A stretch of 64,000 bases of DNA from Eubacteriaceae bacterium (GCA_017405085.1 JAFRBB010000056.1:1-64000); one strand, 5' to 3'; shown: positions 54,150 to 62,724, counted from the first letter of the stretch. The notes: generated from the sequence alone by a model not told the origin. Numbers and translations: made by a program.

Positions 54150-54472
54150 CGATGATAGCGAAAGCGCCATCTCAAAAACGGCTTTATAAAGCCATTCGCG
54201 TCATCCTCGGTTGCGTGTGCAGCCGTGTTCATTTGCCCCGTGTCAGCAGAATCGCGAACATTTTTGCGCCAATTTGCCCGTATATGATAATACCCTAACC
54301 TAACCTATCTTATCCTAACCTAGGCCGACATTTTGCAGCATTGCGACGCGGGTTTTTTACCCCTGAAAACCCTAAAAGCCATCATCCCTCAGCATCGATT
54401 TTCGGCGGTGTGAAGCGGTTTTTCTAAACAAAAACTTCGTATCACAGCGCTGAGATTTCAGCTGGCGTCCAT
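54150..54472. repeat. Intergenic cassette, copy B
   Basis: Second copy. The conserved block at 54203-54246 differs from copy A at about five of 43 positions. The paired 15-base repeats at 54294-54323 read CCCTAACCTAACCTA and TCTTATCCTAACCTA, then GGCCGAC. The ATTTTCGGCGGTGTGAAGC block lies near 54398. The matching minus-strand frame (MNTAAHATED...) stops after 28 residues, so coding conservation is weak. Confidence 0.7.
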
Positions 54473-54918
54473 TTACGAGATTGGGAAGCGCGTGTGTATT
54501 GCACATCATTTGCGCCTATCGTGCAATGATGGTGCGATGACGTTCTCTTAACTTTGATCGGTCCTTGCGCAGATGATTTTTTATAGCAACATGTCTAAAA
54601 TTTATCATAACTGATATTAATTTTTCAGCGGTGTTGAGAATTTCACGGTCCTTTGACGGGTCCCCTTGGTCACCTTGTGCCGGTGACTGATAACCGGCAA
54701 TTCACCAAAAGCTGAATCATATAGCCGTTTTCAAACCGTTCCTAAATTGTCTTTCTTCGGTCTTCAACCGGGGTTAACATTGCTATTAAAGCGGCCTCGC
54801 GTGAGATTGAAGAGCCTCATGACATCACGGATTGTTTTGTTTCGGACGCTTAGCGCTCCGGCTTTCATCCGCGAGTCAAATTGATTGGGACTTTATCAAT
54901 AATCGGCGGGGCAAGCGC
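54473..54918. other. Intergenic region, nothing supported
   Basis: About 440 bases between cassette B and the ectB terminator. No gene, RNA motif or repeat is recognised. Confidence 0.4.
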
Positions 54919-54942
54919 AAAAAAGGAAGCCCTCAGGCTCCC
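54919..54942 (-). terminator. ectB terminator
   Basis: Minus-strand stem GGGAGCC-TGA-GGGCTTCC (with G-U pairs) followed by TTTTTTGC, 28 bases after the ectB stop. Confidence 0.8.
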
Positions 54943-54969
54943 TCATTGGATTGTTTAACAAGATGCGTT

Positions 54970-56229
54970 TTAAATTTCAGCGAGCTTTTCGGCTAAGGAC
55001 GCCGCGATAATGTCAAGGCCCTGAAGCAATTCGTCGTCGGGAATAATCAGCGGCGGAAGCAGCTTAATCACGCTGTCTTTTCGCCCGGCCAGCTCAATGA
55101 TCAACCCCTTTTCAAAACAGCGTTTGGCCACGCTGTCCGCCAGGCCGTCAATGCCAAAGGCCGACAGATCAATGCCGTGAATCAGACCGATGCCCCGATG
55201 GGACACGCGCTCATCCATCGGCAAAATCTTGTTGTCGATATAGTCGTTCACCATGGCTTCTTTGCGCCTCACTTCGTTTAACAAATCCGTGTCGCTAACC
55301 AGGTCCACCGCCGCCTTGGCGCCGACAAATCCCAATTGATTGCCGCGGAAAGTGCCGTTGTGTTCCGCCGGGAGAAAAACATCGATTTCGGGCTTCAAAA
55401 GCAGCATGGCCATCGGCAGGCCGGAACCGCTGATGGATTTGCTCAAGGTGACCATATCCGGCACGATGCCCGCGCGCTCGAAGGAGAAGAAATTCCCCGT
55501 TCTGCCGCAGCCGACCTGAATATCATCGCAAATGAGCAGCATGTCGTGGCGGTCGCACAAATCCCGCAGGCGTTTGAGCCATTCGATATCGGCCACGCAA
55601 ATGCCGCCTTCGGCCTGAACGGTTTCCACAATGACCGCCGCCGGATAATCGACGCCGCTGTGATCGTCATTCAGGACGTTTTCGATATAGGCGATGGTGT
55701 CAAAGCTTTCGTTAAAGCCGAAGGGAAAAGGCATAAAGCTGACATTTCCCAGGGGGACGCCGGCGCCGTGGCGCGCTTTGGCTTCCGTCGTCGCCGCCAG
55801 AGAGCCCAAGCTCATCCCGTGAAAAGCGCCGGAAAAAGCCAAAATATTCTGGCGTTTTTTGACCTTTCGGGCCAGCTTCAACGCCGCTTCGACGGAATTG
55901 GTTCCCGTCGCGCCGCAAAACATGAGTTTATAATCCAGACCTCTCGGCTTTAAAATTTTGTTTTCAAAGGCGTCGATGAAATCTTTTTTGGCTTCGGTTG
56001 TCAAATCAAGACCGTGCATGATGCCGTCGGATTCGATATAGTCAATTAAGGCCCGGTTGATTTTCGGATGATTATGACCGTAATTCAGCGCGCCGGCGCC
56101 GTCAAAAAAATCAATATAGCGATGGCCGTTCTCATCGGTCATCACCGCGCCTTTGGCCTTTGTAAAAACAGCCGGAAAACGCCTGCAATAAGATCTGACT
56201 TCCGACTCGTATTGTTCAATAATTGTCAT
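54970..56229 (-). CDS. ectB: EctB-type diaminobutyrate--2-oxoglutarate aminotransferase
   Basis: A 419-residue class III PLP aminotransferase, the usual EctB length. Signature parts are RYIDFFDGAGALNYGHNHP, MFCGATGTNSVEAALKLAR, FSGAFHGMSLGSLAATTEAK and the PLP lysine in VTLSKSISGSGLPMA. EctB makes 2,4-diaminobutyrate from aspartate semialdehyde, the first ectoine step. No ectA or ectC is next to it, so it may serve another diaminobutyrate use, or a related class III reaction. AAAGGAGAACCATG starts it; it is a single-gene unit. Confidence 0.88.
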   Translation of the reverse strand: MTIIEQYESEVRSYCRRFPAVFTKAKGAVMTDENGHRYIDFFDGAGALNYGHNHPKINRALIDYIESDGIMHGLDLTTEAKKDFIDAFENKILKPRGLDYKLMFCGATGTNSVEAALKLARKVKKRQNILAFSGAFHGMSLGSLAATTEAKARHGAGVPLGNVSFMPFPFGFNESFDTIAYIENVLNDDHSGVDYPAAVIVETVQAEGGICVADIEWLKRLRDLCDRHDMLLICDDIQVGCGRTGNFFSFERAGIVPDMVTLSKSISGSGLPMAMLLLKPEIDVFLPAEHNGTFRGNQLGFVGAKAAVDLVSDTDLLNEVRRKEAMVNDYIDNKILPMDERVSHRGIGLIHGIDLSAFGIDGLADSVAKRCFEKGLIIELAGRKDSVIKLLPPLIIPDDELLQGLDIIAASLAEKLAEI

Positions 56230-56780
56230 GGTTCTCCTTTTATCTTCACATTGATTAATCGTTACGTTGATTGAATGTCAAATGGTCAAACGATAAGTCC
56301 CAAAATAATTCTTGTCCCTATTGTATACTTTCTTGTGTTGAATTGCAAATTTTTTTCATACGTATTTTCAATATTATTTTCAATGGCCGATAGATTAAAT
56401 GAATTGAAGCGTTAAGACCGGGCGGTCTTGTAAGCGGGGGTCAAGTTATAGACATCTAGAAGTCTTTGGGTTGTGGTCAAGTCATATGATAAACACCCGA
56501 CATATCCATTCAATGCCACGCATCATCATGCGTTATTTTGCGTTTATTTGCGTTTAATTACCCATTTATGATATTGATGGATATGTATTGCCGATTGTCG
56601 CATGATGTTAGCGGAGCGAAAAAAGATGGGCATAAATCGGGCGTTGATATATTTATAATTATTCATCGCAGCGCTCGGGGGTTACACCTTTCGGCGTAAC
56701 CCTCGGATGGAAAATGAATAATTAATCATTTTGTTGAAGCGCGGCTTTGACGAGTTTTTGATGGACCAAGCGGTGTGTCC
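56230..56780. other. Intergenic region upstream of ectB with inverted repeats
   Basis: No supported gene. CATATCCATTCAAT (56501-56514) and ATTGATGGATATG (56573-56585) form an inverted pair around 58 bases that contain TTTGCGTTTATTTGCGTTTAATTA repeats in shorter units. GGGTTAC/GTAACCC (56678-56702) forms a hairpin. The ectB promoter should be here but is not clear. Confidence 0.45.
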
Positions 56781-57240
56781 AGCAAGCAAACATAATTCTC
56801 GCAAAGCCCGACCTCAATACCCAATTTGAAACTCAGTCTTGCCAATTTTCTTCCTGATTAATTGATCGGAAAGAAGCATTTTTTATTTTCAGCAAGCCAA
56901 CATAAGACCCCAAAGCCCGACCCCAAAGTCTAATTTGAAACTCATCTTTGCCAAATTTCATCCTGAATGATTGATGATTTATCAGGCAAAAATCCTTTTT
57001 GTACTCGGTGAGCTAACGACAGACCCCAAAGCCCAATCCATAATCCAATTTGAAACTCAGCTTTGCCAAATTTCATCCTGGATAATTGATTGGGAAGATT
57101 TTCGTTCTCAGCAAATTGACAAAAGGCCCCAAAGCCTGACCAAAAAATCCAATTTGAAACTCGGCCCTGCCGAGTTTCTTCCAGAATTATTCATTATTCA
57201 TTATTAATTATTCATTATTAATTATTCATTATTCATTTTC
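56781..57240. repeat. Four-unit tandem array of the GAAACTC repeat family
   Basis: Units of about 104-115 bases each contain AGCAAGC or GAGCTAA, a CCCCAAAGCCC-like stretch, AATTTGAAACTC (starting 56823, 56932, 57047, 57151) and a TCCTGAATGATTGAT-like end. Only the last unit keeps a perfect hairpin, AAACTCGGC-CCT-GCCGAGTTT, followed by the ATTATTCATTATTCATT tail. Units differ too much and spacers are too regular in content for CRISPR. It lies just beyond the 3' end of the following dehydrogenase gene. Confidence 0.75.
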
Positions 57241-57305
57241 AAAGAAATAGCGCAGCGGCGAAGACCACTACGCTATGAGACGTCCGTCCCGTGACGAACC
57301 GATGA

Positions 57306-58505
57306 TTATTGTTGATAACTTTGATAGACGTCTTCCAAATCTTCTCTGGAGAGGGTGTCCATCAGGTATTCGGCGTATTCGGCGCCGGTGGCTCCCGTGT
57401 CTCTGCCGGTGAGTACTAATTTTTTCTCGTATTGACCGCAGATATCCAGCGCCATTTGCAGGCGTTTCGCCTCGTCGGCATAGCCGATATGATCGAGGAG
57501 CATTCCCGCCGCGCGAATGATGCTGCAGGGATCCGCGTACTGAGCGCGGCCTTCGTCGACCATTCGGGGCGCGGAGCCGTGAATGGCTTCAAACATGGCG
57601 TAACGCTTGCCGATATTGGCAGAGCCCGCGGTTCCGACGCCACCTTGGAATTCCGCCGCTTCGTCGGTCAAAATATCCCCGTACAAATTGGGCAGCACCA
57701 GCACCTTAAACTGGGTTCTTCTTTTTTCGTCAACGAGCTTGGCCGTCATGATGTCGATGTACCAGTCGTCCATTTCCACTTCGGGATATTCTTCAGCGAT
57801 TTTTTTCGCGGTGTCGAGGAATTTGCCGTCGGTGGTTTTGATGACGTTGGCTTTGGTCACCACCGTGACCTTATTTTTCCCGGAATTTTTGGCGTATTCG
57901 AAGGCCGCGCGGATAATGCGTTCGCTGCCGCCCTGGGTCGCCACCGTAAAGTCGATGGCCAAATCGTCATTGACGTTGACGCCCTGACTGCCGACGGCAT
58001 AACCGCCTTCGGTGTTTTCACGATAAAATGTCCAGTCGATGCCTTGTTCGGGCACGGACACCGGACGCACGTTGGCAAACAAATCAAGGGCCTTGCGCAT
58101 GGCGACGTTGGCGCTTTCGATGTTGGGCATGCCGTCGCCTTTGCGGGGCGTGGTGGTCGGTCCTTTGAGGATGACGTCGCAGGCTTTGAGCTCTTCCATC
58201 ACGTCATCGGGAATCGCTTTGCCGCAGGCCACGCGGTTTTCAATGGTCAAGCCGTCAATTTCTTTGAGCTTGATCTTACCGGCGTCAATATCGTCCTTGA
58301 GCAGGAAGGCCAGGACTTTTTCCGCTTCCTTGGTGATGAAAGGGCCGATACCGTCGCCGCCCACAACACCGATGACAATTTCGTCCTTGCTTTGATAGTC
58401 GACGAAATCGCCTTCGTTTTTCATATTTTCAATTCGCGCCAATTGATCTTCGATGATTTTGCCGAAGTGCTCCTTGGCTTGCTCGATCATGGTTTGTTTA
58501 TCCAT
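57306..58505 (-). CDS. Isocitrate/isopropylmalate-family dehydrogenase
   Basis: A 399-residue beta-decarboxylating dehydrogenase. It has VGGDGIGPFITKEAEKVL, FYRENTEGGYAVGSQG, VTVVTKANVIKTTDGKFLD, VLPNLYGDILTDEAAEFQGGVGTAGSANIG and EAIHGSAPRM, the family substrate and cofactor sites. An N-terminal extension of about 40 residues precedes the fold. Neighbours give no leucine or lysine operon, so NAD-dependent isocitrate dehydrogenase is more likely than isopropylmalate dehydrogenase, but the substrate is not settled. AAGGAGAGTTCAATG starts it. Confidence 0.88.
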   Translation of the reverse strand: MDKQTMIEQAKEHFGKIIEDQLARIENMKNEGDFVDYQSKDEIVIGVVGGDGIGPFITKEAEKVLAFLLKDDIDAGKIKLKEIDGLTIENRVACGKAIPDDVMEELKACDVILKGPTTTPRKGDGMPNIESANVAMRKALDLFANVRPVSVPEQGIDWTFYRENTEGGYAVGSQGVNVNDDLAIDFTVATQGGSERIIRAAFEYAKNSGKNKVTVVTKANVIKTTDGKFLDTAKKIAEEYPEVEMDDWYIDIMTAKLVDEKRRTQFKVLVLPNLYGDILTDEAAEFQGGVGTAGSANIGKRYAMFEAIHGSAPRMVDEGRAQYADPCSIIRAAGMLLDHIGYADEAKRLQMALDICGQYEKKLVLTGRDTGATGAEYAEYLMDTLSREDLEDVYQSYQQ

Positions 58506-58671
58506 TGAACTCTCCTTACTTCTCTAAACTTGTGTTTATTATTCTATAAACGGCGCCAAAACTCAAGGGTTTCCGGGTGGGTTTTATCCATGTATTTCAA
58601 AAAAAGCATGACCGCCCGGCATAAATCCCCCCGTCAACGTCGGGATGATTCCCAAAGGAAATGGCCGTTTT

Positions 58672-59400
58672 TCAGGCCAAAACAATTTTGTTTTCGCAGA
58701 TGATTTCCTCGTCTCTGACGATGTCCGCCCGCAGGGTGTTCTCGTCTAACATCACGCCCCGAACCGTCAGCGTGTCCTCCAAAAAGGCCTGCTGTTTAAA
58801 ATAAATATCGAGGGTTTTCACCCGTTCCCCGGCGGCCAGACGGGCCGCCACCGGCATCAGCGCCCAGTTGAAATAGTTGACGTGATTGACATGGCCGTTA
58901 AAATCGATGTCACCGATCTGCACCTTCACGGTGTCCGAAAAAGTATGATCCCCAAGCCGTTTGATTTTCGGAAAACGGTAGGGATAGGGGTTGCCCGTGA
59001 CGCCGTAAACGTCGTTTTCGGGGACTTGCTCCAGGCGAAGCATCTCTCCGGTTTTTCTGTCGAGCATCGCCCATTGGGTTTTGGCGTCGATGAGGAGTTC
59101 TCCCCCGGCGTTAAACAAGGCAAAACGCCGCTGAGAGAAAAAGCTTTTGACGGCTTTGGCGTCGGTCATCACCGTGACTCTGTCGTCGCAGGCCGGATAA
59201 TCATCAAAATCAACGTGATATTTAATGAGCACCCAGCTGAGTCCGTGAGACGTCAAAAACGATTGCCCCACGCCCAAAGCCTCGCTCTGCTCATGACTGC
59301 TCTGCTGAAAATAATCCAGGACGCGAACCGGCGAAATCAGGTGATTGCCCAGGCAATCATAGCAGGCGACGCGTCTCTCATAGGTGTAGTCGGTTTTCAA
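58672..59400 (-). CDS. Acyl-ACP thioesterase
   Basis: A 242-residue double-hotdog thioesterase of the FatA/FatB-like bacterial family, which releases fatty acids from acyl carrier protein. The start YERRVACYDCLGNHLISPVR and RVLDYFQQSSHEQSEALGVG mark the first hotdog. The second contains the catalytic region IGDIDFNGHVNHVNYFNWAL. Its ATG overlaps the gshA stop (ATGA), so translation is coupled to glutamate-cysteine ligase; the biological link is unclear. Confidence 0.92.
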   Translation of the reverse strand: MKTDYTYERRVACYDCLGNHLISPVRVLDYFQQSSHEQSEALGVGQSFLTSHGLSWVLIKYHVDFDDYPACDDRVTVMTDAKAVKSFFSQRRFALFNAGGELLIDAKTQWAMLDRKTGEMLRLEQVPENDVYGVTGNPYPYRFPKIKRLGDHTFSDTVKVQIGDIDFNGHVNHVNYFNWALMPVAARLAAGERVKTLDIYFKQQAFLEDTLTVRGVMLDENTLRADIVRDEEIICENKIVLA

Positions 59401-60809
59401 TGGGTTTGTCCTCCGGTCAAGGTTTTGTTTAACATCGTTTGAATGGTCGGATCATCAGGCGCGGGGCGCGAGACAAAATCAATGTGATAGGATTTTGCCA
59501 GGCGAAGCTGTCCGGCCAGATAGCCCTCCTCCTCTATCAGGCGCATCAAGCGTCTGGCGTAAGTGCGGTCGGGGTAATCCACGCGGCAGGCGGCCTTTTT
59601 AATGATGTCGCCGCAGCCCAGATTCAACTGCCGGTTTAAGCGCTGCATCTCCCGGATGATTTGCTTTGCCCGGCAAAACAGATTGATCGACTCGCCGTCT
59701 TGCTGAAGGGAAAGCCCCGGATCGAGTCCCCGGGTCGACACGCTGTTTTCGTTGGTCAGCCCCTCGATTTGCCAGTTTTCGTAAGGCGTTTCGGGGACGG
59801 CGAAAAGATAAATCATGAACAGGCGCATAAAAGCGATATCATCCTCGGCAATTCCGCAGGGATCAAAGGGATTTAAATCAATGGTGCGGGTCTCGACGTA
59901 TTGAATGCCGTCCTCCTCCAGAGAATCCAAAAGATTTCCCACATCCTTCGGCTTCATCCGGATTTGGGTGTAGAGCTCCTTGGCCTCCGAGAGCAGGCCG
60001 CCTTTAATGTAGGCGCGAATATCCGAGGTAAAATGCGCGACGCTGTCATAGCGAGGAAACAAGGGATTGATGTTTCGGTAGCCGCAATCGGAATTGCGAA
60101 GGGACATGCCGTATTCCCAATAGGAAGCGCCGTGACCGTCCCGTCGGGAAAGGGATGACAGACAGGTTGAGGTGAAGCTGTCGTCGGCCCCCACGGAGGC
60201 GCTCATCAAATAGATGACAAACCAGCGGTGGCGCAGATAATTGCGGACGATTTTTAAGTACACGCCGTTTTTATAATCTTTAAACGTCATCTCCTTTTGA
60301 TGGGGCGCCCATAATTTTTTTAACGTCGCGTCGGAAAAAGAAAAATTAAAATGAATGCCCGAAATCAGCTGTTTTTTCTTGCCGTAACGCCGGGCAAGGC
60401 CCTCTCTGTAGGCCATGGCCTTGCGGGCCGCCTCCCCGCTTCCGTAATCGGCGATGGGAATGAGATCCTCCTCCGGGACAATGCCGGGCACCGACTGAGG
60501 CCAATAGAGTTCCCCTTCGTTTAAGTGTTGATGGACCGCCGTCGTCAACGCCGAAAGCAAATGGTAGATTTCTTCGGGAGATGAGCCTGTCGGTGTCACA
60601 ATCTCAATTTGACTCTCGGAAAAATCCGTCGTCACATAAGGATTGGTTAACTTCGGCTCAAAAACCGCGGGATGGGGCGTCAAAGCCAACTCTCCGCGCC
60701 CGTTCACCCGGAGGCCTTCCCGCTCAATGCCGATGCCGCCCTCCAAAATTTCCTCTGGGGACAACTGCCCCAGGGCATCCGTGTTAAAAAGATCATTGGG
60801 ATTTCGCAT
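59397..60809 (-). CDS. gshA: Glutamate-cysteine ligase
   Basis: A 470-residue GshA of the bacterial GCS type. Conserved parts include GGIGIEREGLRVNGRGELAL, TDFSESQIEIVTPTGSS, SGIHFNFSF and DSLEEDGIQYVETRTIDLNP. It makes gamma-glutamylcysteine from Glu, Cys and ATP. There is no ATP-grasp GshB domain at the C-terminus, and no gshB follows; the cell may use gamma-glutamylcysteine or have gshB elsewhere. The start at 60809 follows GGAGAAGAAAA. The preceding frame extension is not supported. Confidence 0.93.
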   Translation of the reverse strand: MRNPNDLFNTDALGQLSPEEILEGGIGIEREGLRVNGRGELALTPHPAVFEPKLTNPYVTTDFSESQIEIVTPTGSSPEEIYHLLSALTTAVHQHLNEGELYWPQSVPGIVPEEDLIPIADYGSGEAARKAMAYREGLARRYGKKKQLISGIHFNFSFSDATLKKLWAPHQKEMTFKDYKNGVYLKIVRNYLRHRWFVIYLMSASVGADDSFTSTCLSSLSRRDGHGASYWEYGMSLRNSDCGYRNINPLFPRYDSVAHFTSDIRAYIKGGLLSEAKELYTQIRMKPKDVGNLLDSLEEDGIQYVETRTIDLNPFDPCGIAEDDIAFMRLFMIYLFAVPETPYENWQIEGLTNENSVSTRGLDPGLSLQQDGESINLFCRAKQIIREMQRLNRQLNLGCGDIIKKAACRVDYPDRTYARRLMRLIEEEGYLAGQLRLAKSYHIDFVSRPAPDDPTIQTMLNKTLTGGQTH

Positions 60810-60990
60810 TTTTCTTCTCCAATATATAATAAACAAGGTCTCAGGCCGATAAAGCCAAAAGTTCAAGAGCGTTTCCGCTGTCAATTTGTCCATTTTGACA
60901 AGATCACCCTCAGATGACGCGCCGGAAAAAGACGATGAATGATATAAAAAAACGACAAGCCGTCATGGCCTGTCGTCAACCTTTTTAAAA

Positions 60991-61067
60991 TGGTCGGAGT
61001 GAGAGGATTTGAACCTCCGGCCTCATGGTCCCGAACCATGCGCTCTACCAAACTGAGCCACACCCCG
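60991..61067 (-). tRNA. tRNA-Pro (CGG)
   Basis: A 77-nt cloverleaf starting CGGGGTGTGGCTCAGTTTGG. The anticodon loop TTCGGGA gives CGG. The T arm is GGAGGTTCAAATCCTC and CCA is encoded. Acceptor stem CGGGGTG/CACTCCG has one G-U pair. Confidence 0.97.
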
Positions 61068-61100
61068 ATTAAATTATTCTGTTGCAAATCAACGATGTTT

Positions 61101-61129
61101 ATTGTAATATAGTTTTGTTTTTAAATCAA
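61101..61129 (-). promoter_or_regulatory. tRNA-Pro promoter
   Basis: TTGATT (61124-61129), 17-base spacer, TACAAT (61101-61106) on the minus strand, about 33 bases before the tRNA. Confidence 0.7.
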
Positions 61130-61148
61130 GTATTTTTTAAGGAGATTT

Positions 61149-61751
61149 ATGAAAAAATTAGATATTTCTTTTACCAAGAAAGATAATCTCGTGGATATCA
61201 CCGACATTGTCAAGGCATATGTCGCCGAAAGTCGCCTTAAAAACGGCATGCTTTGCCTCTATGCCCCGGACACCACCGTCGGCCTCACGATGATCGATGT
61301 CGATAATAAAAAAGCCGAATATGACTTCATGCACCGCTGGGGACACATTATGCCCCGCTATGACGGCATGCAATGGACAGGCCCGGCCACTTCGGGACTC
61401 AAAGCCTCCGCCGTGGGAAAAACCCTCCAGGTCATGGTGGCCGGCGGCGAAATGCTTTTAGGTCTTCATCAAGGCGTCGTTGCCATCGACTTTGAGGGAC
61501 CGTCGGAACGCGCCCTTTTCGCCGAAGTCTACGGCGACATGCTCGAAGAAGGCGAAACCGCCCAAGCCCCCGCGATGTTCACCGACTACGTCGCCATGCT
61601 GCGCCAAAACGAAATCGACGAAGAAGAGGAAACCCGCCGAATCGTCGAGGAAATGCGCCGGGAATACCGCGAGCAGCATCCGGAAATGTTCCCCGAGGAT
61701 CACCCCGAGACGCAAACCAAAACCGAAGAAAAAAACGGCTCTGACCAATAA
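61149..61751 (+). CDS. YjbQ/UPF0047-family protein
   Basis: A 200-residue protein. Residues 1-135 form the YjbQ fold, with LCLYAPDTTVGLTMIDVDN, SGLKASAVGKTLQVMVAGGE and LGLHQGVVAIDFEGP, the conserved core of the family. The C-terminal 60 residues are strongly charged (EEEETRRIVEEMRREYREQ) and are not part of the usual 130-140 residue family fold. Some YjbQ members show weak thiamine-phosphate synthase activity; the main role is unknown. AAGGAGATTTATG starts it. Confidence 0.9.
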   Translation: MKKLDISFTKKDNLVDITDIVKAYVAESRLKNGMLCLYAPDTTVGLTMIDVDNKKAEYDFMHRWGHIMPRYDGMQWTGPATSGLKASAVGKTLQVMVAGGEMLLGLHQGVVAIDFEGPSERALFAEVYGDMLEEGETAQAPAMFTDYVAMLRQNEIDEEEETRRIVEEMRREYREQHPEMFPEDHPETQTKTEEKNGSDQ

Positions 61752-62076
61752 CGCGACCGGATCATAAAAGTTTAAGGAAAATAATCCAGCAAAAGACCGG
61801 CCGGAGATGCGGACGGCCATCGAGAAAAGAACCGGGACAAAAACATCGCGGCGGATAGTCGCTCATCCTTATTAAAACGCCAAAGCCTTTCTCTCACAAA
61901 AGGATCACCCTCGTGTCTTGAACTGATTGAAAGCGGGCGTCCTCCAAATCCCTTTGTCCGGTCCATCAAAAAAAGCGCCGTCAAAATCAACAATCATCAA
62001 ATTTCAGATGAATTGTCAGCCAAAATTAAGCTTTAATTTGTAAAATACGTCAGAATGTCATAAGAAAGGAATTATC
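61752..62076. other. Intergenic region before the 52-residue gene
   Basis: About 325 bases. GC-rich at first, then AT-rich. No gene or known RNA is recognised. An AAGAAAGGA site for the next gene is at its right end. Confidence 0.4.
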
Positions 62077-62235
62077 ATGGCTAACAAAAGAAAAAGAAAA
62101 AACAGCAACTACACCAAAGAGAAACGTGAATACAAAGAAAAAGGCGGCACCAAAACCATCTATCGTATCGGCGCTTTGGTCCTCGTCGGCGCCCTGATCG
62201 TCGGGATGATCGCCATGTACGGTTTTCGTTTCTAA
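62077..62235 (+). CDS. Small basic single-pass membrane protein
   Basis: A 52-residue protein. The first 28 residues are very basic (MANKRKRKNSNYTKEKREYK), and a hydrophobic segment follows (IGALVLVGALIVGMIAMYG), ending near the stop. AAGAAAGGAATTATCATG gives a strong start. It lies 12 bases before rlmH and is probably in one operon with it. The layout predicts a cytoplasmic positive tail and one membrane helix. No family is recognised; it could be a small membrane anchor or regulator. Confidence 0.75.
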   Translation: MANKRKRKNSNYTKEKREYKEKGGTKTIYRIGALVLVGALIVGMIAMYGFRF

Positions 62236-62247
62236 TCCGACGCCTCA

Positions 62248-62724
62248 TTGAAAATCACGATCATCGCCGTCGGCAAAATAAAAGAGAAATATTTACGGGA
62301 CGGGATTAGCGAATACTTAAAGCGGTTGTCGCGTTTCGCGAAAGTCAATATCATTGAGATCAAAGACAGATCTCCCGTCAGCGAATCCCCTTCCGACATC
62401 AACAAAGTCATTGAATCCGAAGGTCTTGACATTTTAAAACACCTCAAAAAAGAAGCGTACACCATCGCTTTGGATATTGAAGGAAAAAAAATGACCTCCC
62501 GGGCCTTCGCGGATATGATGGACACCCAAGCCGTTCACGGTATCGCGGAATTTATTTTTATTATCGGCGGCTCTTACGGGCTCTCCCCTCAGGTGAAAAA
62601 AGCTGTCGATTTTCGGTTATCCTTCTCGGATATGACCTTTCCCCATCAGCTTTTTCGCATGATGCTTTTAGAACAGATCTACCGCGCCTTCAAAATCAAT
62701 CATCACGAGACCTATCACAAATAA
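62248..62724 (+). CDS. rlmH: 23S rRNA (pseudouridine1915-N3)-methyltransferase RlmH
   Basis: A 158-residue SPOUT methyltransferase that modifies helix 69 of 23S rRNA. The start ITIIAVGKIKEKYLRDGISEY, the cofactor region FIIGGSYGLSPQVK and the C-terminus EQIYRAFKINHHETYHK are complete. It uses a TTG start at 62248, giving MKITIIAVGK. A terminator follows at 62876. It is preceded closely by a small membrane protein gene. Confidence 0.97.
   Translation: MKITIIAVGKIKEKYLRDGISEYLKRLSRFAKVNIIEIKDRSPVSESPSDINKVIESEGLDILKHLKKEAYTIALDIEGKKMTSRAFADMMDTQAVHGIAEFIFIIGGSYGLSPQVKKAVDFRLSFSDMTFPHQLFRMMLLEQIYRAFKINHHETYHK

Noticed and set aside
56781-57240. Possible CRISPR array
   Set aside because: Units are about 110 bases, share similarity over most of their length, and the core differs between units; there are no short identical repeats with unique spacers and no cas genes.
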